NCBI GenBank assembly: GCA_029858145.1
Contig: JAOUFP010000013.1
Location: 1-15,958 of the forward strand
Direction of reading: 5' to 3'
Length of the DNA stretch: 15,958 nt
DNA from: Nitrospirota bacterium
Lineage (GTDB): Bacteria > Nitrospirota > Thermodesulfovibrionia > Thermodesulfovibrionales > UBA6898
This document shows positions 6,208 to 12,286 of this stretch, piece by piece. The stretch's first letter is position 1, and the number at the start of each line of letters is the position of its first letter. Both the position numbers and the translations under genes were made by a program. The notes below the pieces were generated by a model. That model saw only the letters and a program-made list of their open reading frames with translations. It was not told where the DNA came from and made no database searches.

Positions 6208-7755
6208 TTGACTGTGGAAAAAACAAGTCGAATGGCAAAGAACAATGGGAATAACACAACCGATAGAATACTGGATATCGGCTTGCTTTCCAGTCATCTC
6301 TGGGAATCCGCGAATATTCTGCGCGGACCGGTAGACGCGGCAGACTTCAAGACCTACATTTTCCCGCTCCTTTTCTTTAAGCGAATCTCGGATGTCTATG
6401 ATGAAGAACTCAATGCTGCTATTGAGGAATCAGGCGGCGATATAGAGTTTGCTCAGTTTGCGGAAAATCACCGTTTCCAGATCCCTGAAGGCAGCCACTG
6501 GGCTGACATCCGGTCCAAGAGCACGAATATTGGTCATGCTCTGCAAAAGGCAATGCGCTCAATCGAGCAGGCCAATCCCGATACTCTCCATGGCATCTTT
6601 GGTGATGCGGTATGGTCCAATAAAGACCGCCTATCAGATGCCTTGCTGAAGGACCTCATCGAACACTTCTCCCGTCTGAACCTTGGCAACCAAAACTGCA
6701 AAGCCGATGTCCTCGGCCAGTCATATGAATATCTGATCAAGAAATTCGCAGACCTCACCAATAAGAAGGCAGGGGAGTTTTATACTCCGCGCTCTGTTGT
6801 TGCCTTGATGGTCAGCATTCTTGCTCCCCAAGCCGGGGAGACAATATATGATCCCGCATGCGGCACCGGAGGTATGCTTCTCGAATCCCTCCATTATGTA
6901 AAAGAGCACGGAGGGGATGAACATCTGATGCTCGGCAAGCTCTATGGTCAGGAAAAAAACCTGACTACATCGTCAATTGCCCGTATGAACCTATTCCTGC
7001 ACGGGGCTGAAGATTTCCATATCGAGCGCGGTGATACCCTCCGCCAGCCGGCATTTTACTCTGGTGATAGCCTTGCCGTTTTCGACTGCGTTATAGCCAA
7101 TCCACCGTTCTCACTCGAAAAGTGGGGTGACGATGTCTGGCTCAATGACCCATACGGACGGAATTTTGCCGGTCTGCCGCCAACGAAGTCCGGTGACTTC
7201 GCATGGGTGCAGCATATGATCAAGTCAATGGCCCCTAAAACAGGCCGAATGGCTGTAGTTCTTCCTCATGGTGTACTGTTTCGGATGGCCAAGGAAGGCG
7301 AGATCCGACGCAAGCTCCTTGAAATGGATATTCTGGAGGCTGTCATAGGTCTCGGTCCAAACCTTTTCTACGGCACAGGGCTTGCTGCCTGTATCCTGGT
7401 CTTCCGCGAGACCAAGCCCAAAACACACAGAAAAAAGGTGTTGTTTATCGATTCGTCCCGCGAGTTCAAGACAGGTCGCGCCCAAAATGAACTACTGCCG
7501 GAACACGTGACGAACATTCATCATTGGTATTCTAATTACAGAGACATCGAAGGTATCTGCCGGGCCGTGTCTCTGGATGAAATCCGCGAAAACGACTTTA
7601 ATCTCAACATCCCGCGTTATGTTGAGCCGGTTATTGAGGAAGAAACCATGACTGTTGAGGAAGCTATTGCTAACCTTAAGACTTCCCTCGAATCAGCCTA
7701 TGCCGCAGAGGATCGTTTGAAAGATTTGCTTAAGAAGGCAGGGCTGATGTCATGA
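6208..7755 (+). CDS. hsdM: Type I RM methyltransferase subunit M1 (NPPF, predicted m6A)
   Basis: A 515-residue HsdM of the N6_Mtase family. The N-terminal helical domain (LLSSHLWESANILRG and FPLLFFKRISDVYDEE, residues 26-67) is followed by FYTPRSVV (191-198), SAM motif I DPACGTGG (215-222) and catalytic motif IV NPPF (298-301), the form typical of adenine-N6 methylation. Length and all motifs are normal. The TTG at 6208 is chosen because the sequence around it (TTGACTGTGGAAAAAAC) aligns with the TTG start of the hsdM relic (TTGACCACTGAAAAAAT); ATG at 6232 is the alternative and would give 507 residues. Neither has a good ribosome site. It overlaps hsdM2 by ATGA. With HsdS it methylates the recognition site and, with HsdR, forms the restriction complex. 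Confidence 0.93.
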   Translation: MTVEKTSRMAKNNGNNTTDRILDIGLLSSHLWESANILRGPVDAADFKTYIFPLLFFKRISDVYDEELNAAIEESGGDIEFAQFAENHRFQIPEGSHWADIRSKSTNIGHALQKAMRSIEQANPDTLHGIFGDAVWSNKDRLSDALLKDLIEHFSRLNLGNQNCKADVLGQSYEYLIKKFADLTNKKAGEFYTPRSVVALMVSILAPQAGETIYDPACGTGGMLLESLHYVKEHGGDEHLMLGKLYGQEKNLTTSSIARMNLFLHGAEDFHIERGDTLRQPAFYSGDSLAVFDCVIANPPFSLEKWGDDVWLNDPYGRNFAGLPPTKSGDFAWVQHMIKSMAPKTGRMAVVLPHGVLFRMAKEGEIRRKLLEMDILEAVIGLGPNLFYGTGLAACILVFRETKPKTHRKKVLFIDSSREFKTGRAQNELLPEHVTNIHHWYSNYRDIEGICRAVSLDEIRENDFNLNIPRYVEPVIEEETMTVEEAIANLKTSLESAYAAEDRLKDLLKKAGLMS

Positions 7756-9260
7756 AATCCAAACGCATCACCCAATCTCAGCTCGAATCATACCTCTGGG
7801 GTGCGGCGACTCTGCTGCGCGGGCACATCGACGCGGGGGATTACAAGCAGTTTATCTTCCCTTTGCTCTTTTTCAAGCGTCTTTGCGACGTTTACGACGA
7901 GGAGGTCTCGCACGCGCTCAAGGAATCAGGTGGAGACAAAGAATATGCTGAGCTTCCAGAACAGCATCGCTTTCAGATACCGGCAAATGCCCACTGGAAA
8001 GCTGTGCGGTCCAAAGTTACAAATGTCGGCAAGGCGATTCAGGACGCTCTTCGTGCAATCGAGAAGACGAACCCCGATACTCTCTATGGTGTATTCGGCG
8101 ATGCCCAATGGACCAACAAGGACCGGCTTCCAGACCAAATGCTGCGGGATCTGATCGAGCATTTCAGCTCTCAGACGCTTTCGCTCGAAAACTGCCCGGA
8201 AGATGAGCTTGGCGTCGGATACGAATTCCTCATCAAAAAGTTTGCTGACGACTCGGGACATACCGCGGCTGAGTTTTATACTAACAGGACGCTTGTCCAT
8301 CTCATGACCGAAGTGCTTGAGCCTAAACCGGGCGAGTCCATTTATGACCCTACCTGCGGCTCTGCCGGAATGCTCCTATCCGTAGTCGCTCATCTGAAAC
8401 GTCAAAACAAGGAATGGCGGAACCTCAAGCTCTATGGTCAGGAACGTAATCTGCTTACGTCGGCTATTGGACGGATGAACCTCTTTTTGCATGGTATTGA
8501 AGATTTTAAGATTGTCCGTGGTGATACACTGTCAAATCCCGCTTTTGTAGAAGGCGATCGTCTTAAACAATTCGACGTTGTCTTGGCCAATCCACCGTAT
8601 TCAATCAAGCAGTGGGATCGAGATGAGTGGTCTGCAGATCCCTGGGGGCGTAACATCTATGGGACACCACCTCAAGGTCGCGCGGACTATGCTTTCTGGC
8701 AGCATATCATCTCCAGCTTGAAGCCGAAGTCTGGTCGCTGCGCTATTCTATTCCCTCACGGCGTTCTTTTCCGGAACGAGGAACTTGCCATGAGAGAAAA
8801 GCTCATTGCGCATGATATCCTTGAGTGCGTGCTGGGACTGGGGCCTAATCTCTTCTACAACTCGCCGATGGAGGCCTGCATTGTTATTTGCAGGGCGAAC
8901 AAATCCAAAGAGCGCCGAAATAAGATTCTCTTTATCAATGCTGTCAACGAAGTCACACGCGAACGGGCGCAGAGTTTTCTGACTGATGATCATATTACTC
9001 GCATCAGTAAGGCATATAGGAAGTTTGAGGATATTGACGGATTTACCAAAGTAGCCAGTAACGATGAGGTAAGGGCGAAGAGTAATAACCTGAGCATTCC
9101 GCTTTATGTGAGGACAGAAGGGGCATTGAGGGTAGCCGAAGATGGGGCGGAATATCGAGCCGATTTGCTAAAAGATGCTATTGACAGTTGGCAGGAAAGT
9201 TCTAAAACACTTAGGACATCAATGGGAAACCTGCTCGAAGAGCTTTTAAAAAATAATTAA
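7752..9260 (+). CDS. hsdM: Type I RM methyltransferase subunit M2 (NPPY, predicted m4C)
   Basis: A second intact HsdM, 502 residues, clearly related to M1 along its whole length (RFQIP, NPDTL, NKDRL, DLIEHFS, YGQE, RMNLFLHG, GLGPNLFY shared). It differs at key sites: SAM motif I is DPTCGSAG (199-206) rather than DPACGTGG, and motif IV is NPPY (280-283) rather than NPPF. In the published heterodimeric type I enzymes the NPPY subunit makes N4-methylcytosine and the NPPF subunit N6-methyladenine. ATG at 7752 overlaps the hsdM1 stop as ATGA and follows AGAAGGCAGGG, so the two subunits are translationally coupled and likely made in equal amounts. The C-terminus lacks the LWDKY tail of the relic. 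The stop codon lies inside a long palindrome. Confidence 0.93.
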   Translation: MKSKRITQSQLESYLWGAATLLRGHIDAGDYKQFIFPLLFFKRLCDVYDEEVSHALKESGGDKEYAELPEQHRFQIPANAHWKAVRSKVTNVGKAIQDALRAIEKTNPDTLYGVFGDAQWTNKDRLPDQMLRDLIEHFSSQTLSLENCPEDELGVGYEFLIKKFADDSGHTAAEFYTNRTLVHLMTEVLEPKPGESIYDPTCGSAGMLLSVVAHLKRQNKEWRNLKLYGQERNLLTSAIGRMNLFLHGIEDFKIVRGDTLSNPAFVEGDRLKQFDVVLANPPYSIKQWDRDEWSADPWGRNIYGTPPQGRADYAFWQHIISSLKPKSGRCAILFPHGVLFRNEELAMREKLIAHDILECVLGLGPNLFYNSPMEACIVICRANKSKERRNKILFINAVNEVTRERAQSFLTDDHITRISKAYRKFEDIDGFTKVASNDEVRAKSNNLSIPLYVRTEGALRVAEDGAEYRADLLKDAIDSWQESSKTLRTSMGNLLEELLKNN

Positions 9261-9281
9261 CCTATTAGGTTAATTATTTTT
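9249..9281. terminator. 33-bp palindrome at hsdM2 end / higB promoter
   Basis: Arms AAAAATAATTAACCTA and TAGGTTAATTATTTTT (16 bp each, perfect) flank a single T at 9265. The left arm contains the hsdM2 stop codon. The right arm ends in ATTATTTTTATTT, so as RNA it could act as a weak intrinsic terminator (GGTTAATT paired with AATTAACC, then U-rich). Equally, it lies 15 bp before the higB start and overlaps where that promoter should be, so it may be the HigA operator. A -10-like TATGAT is at 9285-9290. Confidence 0.6.
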
Positions 9282-9295
9282 ATTTATGATATACT

Positions 9296-9643
9296 ATGGA
9301 TATATCCTTCAACAACAATAAACTGAAAAAGACATTTAATGAGGGAGCTCAGCTGGACGCGAAACACGGCAAGCATAGGGCAACCAAGATTCGTAACCGC
9401 ATGGCAGAGTTCAGAGCTGCAAAGAGCTTAATGGACTTTTGGCCACCTAAAAGCGGTCCTGCTCGCTGTCATGAGCTTACAGAAGGGAAGAGGGCTGGTC
9501 AGCTTTCGGTCGATCTCGACCATCCATATCGACTGATTTTTGTACCTAATCATAACCCGCTTCCGCTCCGGACCGACGGCGGGCTCGACTGGTCTCGGGT
9601 TACGGCAATTACTATTATCGGAGTGGAGGACACCCATGTCTAA
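9296..9643 (+). CDS. higB: HigB-type RelE/ParE superfamily toxin
   Basis: A 115-residue protein of the RelE-fold family often called HigB or 'plasmid maintenance system killer'. It opens MDISFNNNKLKKTFNE, has a basic helical stretch (KHGKHRATKIRNRMAEFRAA) and the conserved core RCHELTEGKRAGQLSVDL, DHPYRLIF and DWSRVTAITIIGVED. Family members are ribosome-dependent mRNA endonucleases that stop growth; the basic residues around HELxGxRxGQLSVDL form the RNA-binding face. The toxin precedes the antitoxin, the normal order for higBA. No ribosome site precedes ATG 9296, and a TATGAT at 9285-9290 would place the transcript start almost on the ATG, so leaderless or weak translation is possible. It overlaps higA by 8 bp (ATGTCTAA). 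Confidence 0.85.
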   Translation: MDISFNNNKLKKTFNEGAQLDAKHGKHRATKIRNRMAEFRAAKSLMDFWPPKSGPARCHELTEGKRAGQLSVDLDHPYRLIFVPNHNPLPLRTDGGLDWSRVTAITIIGVEDTHV

Positions 9644-10730
9644 GCGAAACAACAGCGATTTTAAGCCTGATTATGCGGTCTCACCAGGGGATATCCTGCT
9701 TGAGTTTCTTGAAAACCTAGGCATGACACAAGCAGAACTGGCCGACCGTATGGGACTGGCACCAAAAACCGTTAACGAGATTATTAAAGCAAAAGCGCCG
9801 ATAACGCCTGAAACTGCCCTCAAGCTTGAAAGAGTCTTCGGGCGACCAGCGCATTTCTGGAACAATTTAGAGCAGAACTTTCAGGAAGACCGCGCTCGCC
9901 TTGCGGAGCAGTCTCGGCTGAGGGTTCATTTGAGCTGGCTGAAGAAGGTGCCGGTAAAAGAAATGGCGAAGTTAGGCTGGATACAGAAGTTCTCTGACAG
10001 TGTTGCCCAATTGACAGAGGTGGTTCGCTTTTTTGGAATAGCCAGCCCTGAACAGTGGCAGAAGGTATGGCGCGAATATCAGGTTGCTTATCGTCAGTCC
10101 CGACGGTTTGCCCCCTGTGCCGAGGCTGTCTCAGCATGGCTGCGTCAGGGCGAAATAGAGGCGCAGCGGATTACCTGCGCAACATTCGATGCAAAACGAT
10201 TTTTGCAATCTCTTGATTCCGCGCGCACCCTCACCCGTGAAGAGCCTCAAGTATTCCAGAGTCGCCTTGTGGATTTATGCGCAGGCACAGGGGTTGCAGT
10301 TGTGTTTGTCCCTGAGTTGCCGAAGACAGGTGTCTTTGGTGCTGTCCGGTGGCTCGGAACTAAGGCTGTCATTCAATTAAGTCTGCACTACAAGAGTAAT
10401 GATCATCTCTGGTTCACTTTTTTTCATGAGGCCGGGCATATTATTAAACATGGCCGCAAGGAGGTGTTTCTTGAAGGAAACGGCATGGACAGCGATAAGG
10501 ATGAGGAAGCTAACACATTTGCCCGCGAGAAACTGATACCATCACCCGCATATAAGCACTTTTTGTCTCACTGGAATAAATCCCTCACCCAGATTGAGAA
10601 CTTTGCAAGAGAGATCGATATCGCACCTGGAATTGTTGTCGGTCGCCTCCAGCACGACGGTCATTTGCCGCGCGCTCATGGGAATGGGCTTAAGGTATAT
10701 TATCACTGGGCTAAGAAAGAGGCGAATTGA
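9636..10730 (+). CDS. higA: HigA-type antitoxin: XRE HTH fused to ImmA/IrrE peptidase domain
   Basis: From ATG 9636 this is a 364-residue protein; the frame is open further upstream but that part overlaps higB, and the GTGGAGGA at 9622-9629 selects this ATG. An XRE helix-turn-helix covers about 15-75 (TQAELADRMGLAPKTVNEII at 31-50, then PITPETALKLERVFG and PAHFWNNLEQ, the HigA signature). A long middle region follows, then a C-terminal ImmA/IrrE-like zinc peptidase domain with HEAGH at 264-268 and a probable third ligand in DKDEEANTFA (E290 or E291). The metal-binding motif is intact, so the domain may be catalytic. As antitoxin it should bind HigB, repress its own promoter (the 9249-9281 palindrome is a candidate site) and could be self-cleaving or sense a signal through the peptidase domain (inference). 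Confidence 0.87.
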   Translation: MSKRNNSDFKPDYAVSPGDILLEFLENLGMTQAELADRMGLAPKTVNEIIKAKAPITPETALKLERVFGRPAHFWNNLEQNFQEDRARLAEQSRLRVHLSWLKKVPVKEMAKLGWIQKFSDSVAQLTEVVRFFGIASPEQWQKVWREYQVAYRQSRRFAPCAEAVSAWLRQGEIEAQRITCATFDAKRFLQSLDSARTLTREEPQVFQSRLVDLCAGTGVAVVFVPELPKTGVFGAVRWLGTKAVIQLSLHYKSNDHLWFTFFHEAGHIIKHGRKEVFLEGNGMDSDKDEEANTFAREKLIPSPAYKHFLSHWNKSLTQIENFAREIDIAPGIVVGRLQHDGHLPRAHGNGLKVYYHWAKKEAN

Positions 10731-10780
10731 AATGATATGTCGTTGAATGTCATAGAAATCGTCGGCGAGAATAGCTTCAC

Positions 10781-11965
10781 ATGAAAAGCAGAAGTCTTAA
10801 AGCTGGCTGGAAGATGGTCAAGTTCGGTGACGTGGTGAAAAACATCAATCTTGTCGAGCGTGATCCGGCAAAGGCCGGTATTGATCGCATTGTCGGACTT
10901 GAGCATATAGACCCTGAAAATCTGCACGTAAAACGGTGGGACATACCTGAAAATGGCACCTCATTTACTCGCAAGTTTGTACCCGGCCAGACGTTGTTCG
11001 GAAAGCGCCGCGCTTACCAGCGTAAAGTGGCTTTTGCAGAGTTTGAAGGTATTTGTTCCGGTGATATTTTAACCTTTGAGAGCAAGAACCCGAAAATTCT
11101 GCTGCCCGAACTGCTGCCGTTCATCTGCCAGACCGATGAGTTTTTCAATCATGCTCTCGGAACATCTGCCGGTTCCTTGTCACCTCGTACAAGTTGGTCA
11201 GCGCTTCAGAACTTCGAATTCCCCCTGCCGCCGCTGGATGAACAAAAGCACATCGCCGAAATTCTCTGGGCGGCGGATGAGGCGGTGGAGAAATACGCGA
11301 CACTGACAAAAGAAATCAATCAGTATGTAGAAGCCGTTATTGAGAAGAACTTAACCTCAACGGATTCTGGCAGTGTTTTGGGTGATTACTGCCCATCTGA
11401 TGGCGTCAGAATTGGTCCTTTTGGAAGCCTGCTGCATGCAAAAGACTATCAATCTCAGGGCATTCCTGTTGTTATGCCCGCAGACATTGAAGATGGCGTT
11501 ATTCAAAAAGATAAAGTTGCTCGTATAAGCTTTCAAAAGGCAAAAGAACTTGAAAACTATTGTCTTTGCGAAAACGACATTCTTTTGCCCCGCCGAGGTG
11601 ATCTGGCTAAAAGAGCTATCGTACTCAAGCCACAAGCCGGTTGGTTGTGTGGAACAGGCACAATACGAATCCGTTTAAAAGATGGGGTAAATCCCCACGC
11701 AGTTTTTTTGGCGGTGACGAGTGCATCAGCTAATCGTTGGCTGAATAGATTCGCAGTAGGAACTACCATGCCAAATCTCAATGCATCAACGATCAAGAAA
11801 ATGCCGCTCCACCTACCAGATAGGCCTACAACGGCTGCGCTTGTTGATGATTTGAAAAAAGTTCTGGATGTTCTCCATCGTGTAAAAAAACATTACCAAT
11901 CGCTCGTAAACCTTCGCCAAGTGCTTGTGGAAACAAAGATAATGGAGGGAGCCGCCCATGTGTAA
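10781..11965 (+). CDS. hsdS: Type I RM specificity subunit HsdS
   Basis: A 394-residue HsdS with two target recognition domains. TRD1 covers about 9-160 (GWKMVKFGDVV start, then VGLEHIDPENLHV, FGKRRAYQRKVAF, FICQTDEFF, GTSAGSLSPRTSW and the closing FPLPPLDEQKHIAEIL). The central helix follows at about 160-200. TRD2 is at about 203-350 (IGPFGSLL, ENDILLPRRGDLAKRA, GTTMPNLNASTIKKMPLHLP), and the distal helix at about 350-385. Each TRD reads one half of a bipartite site; the helices set the spacer and dock the two M subunits. The two TRDs are unlike each other, consistent with an asymmetric site. The start ATG has only a weak upstream GCGAG; ATG 10814 is the alternative. It lies 50 bp after higA, separated from the hsdM pair by the toxin-antitoxin insertion. 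Confidence 0.92.
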   Translation: MKSRSLKAGWKMVKFGDVVKNINLVERDPAKAGIDRIVGLEHIDPENLHVKRWDIPENGTSFTRKFVPGQTLFGKRRAYQRKVAFAEFEGICSGDILTFESKNPKILLPELLPFICQTDEFFNHALGTSAGSLSPRTSWSALQNFEFPLPPLDEQKHIAEILWAADEAVEKYATLTKEINQYVEAVIEKNLTSTDSGSVLGDYCPSDGVRIGPFGSLLHAKDYQSQGIPVVMPADIEDGVIQKDKVARISFQKAKELENYCLCENDILLPRRGDLAKRAIVLKPQAGWLCGTGTIRIRLKDGVNPHAVFLAVTSASANRWLNRFAVGTTMPNLNASTIKKMPLHLPDRPTTAALVDDLKKVLDVLHRVKKHYQSLVNLRQVLVETKIMEGAAHV

Positions 11966-12011
11966 AGCAAAAAAACTGTTTAGCATATGTGAGAAGAATT
12001 GTGAAGGATGA
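11958..12011 (+). CDS. 17-codon ORF overlapping the hsdS stop (possible relic)
   Basis: ATG 11958 overlaps the hsdS stop (ATGTGTAA) and has the best ribosome site of the region, GGAGGGA at 11944-11950, 7 bp upstream. The frame encodes only 17 residues (MCKAKKLFSICEKNCEG) before TGA at 12009, one base before the ATG at 12013. It may be the head of a lost gene or a leader that couples translation of hsdS to the following frame. No family is recognisable. Confidence 0.3.
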   Translation: MCKAKKLFSICEKNCEG

Positions 12012-12012
12012 G

Positions 12013-12267
12013 ATGAAGAAGAAAAAGCCGGTAAAGACGGACAGGCTTTATGGCGAGATCCGCACTGTTTTGGAGCAGGCGCGAACCTCGGCTTGCCGGG
12101 CAGTGAATTTTGCCATGGTGCAGGCTTACTGGCAGATCGGCAGTTTCTATCTCTCCTTTTCAAAACAAGACGCACTGCGTCTCAAATTTCGAAAGAAGAG
12201 AAGACGCACTGCTTTATCTCAAGTTTTCAAAATGTGGCGCAGTGGGTCACAAATTAGGACACTGTGA
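12013..12267 (+). pseudogene. YhcG-type (DUF1016) nuclease relic, N-terminus only
   Basis: From ATG 12013 (AAGGA at 12004-12008) the frame reads KTDRLYGEIRTVLEQAR, then AVNFAMVQAYWQIG, which is the start of the DUF1016_N domain of YhcG-type proteins; these carry a C-terminal PD-(D/E)xK nuclease domain and are often found in type I RM loci. Similarity ends at about codon 43. The next 41 codons are basic and low in complexity, arise from local repeats, and stop at TGA 12265-12267, against about 350 residues in an intact member. The bulk of the gene has been deleted. Its stop overlaps the ribosome site of hsdR, so the surviving frame may still feed ribosomes to hsdR. An in-frame ATG at 11989 exists but lies before the ribosome site. 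Confidence 0.65.
12167..12232. repeat. Short direct and inverted repeats at the deletion scar before hsdR
   Basis: AAGACGCACTGC occurs exactly at 12167-12178 and 12201-12212, and TTTTCAAAA at 12157-12165 and 12224-12232. The first AAGACGCACTGC extends into a small palindrome GACGCA-C-TGCGTC (12169-12181). These sit where similarity to YhcG ends and look like the product of slippage or aberrant end joining. Confidence 0.5.
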
Positions 12268-12286
12268 GGTGATAGCGTGACCCACT
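12241..12286 (+). promoter_or_regulatory. Inverted repeat enclosing the hsdR ribosome site and start codon
   Basis: AGTGGGTCAC (12241-12250) and GTGACCCACT (12277-12286) are perfect 10-bp complements with a 26-nt loop. The right arm begins exactly with the hsdR start codon GTG, and the loop holds the ribosome site GAGGTGA (12266-12272). In mRNA this hairpin would bury the start codon. Ribosomes translating the upstream relic frame, whose stop is at 12265-12267, would melt the left arm, giving translational coupling. This is read from sequence; the effect is inferred. Confidence 0.55.

Noticed and set aside
9540..9635. Upstream extension of the higA frame
   Set aside because: It overlaps the conserved C-terminal part of higB; the ribosome site and the HigA family start both fit ATG 9636.
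11989..12012. ATG 11989 as the start of the YhcG relic
   Set aside because: The segment it adds lies across the AAGGA ribosome site of ATG 12013 and is not family sequence.
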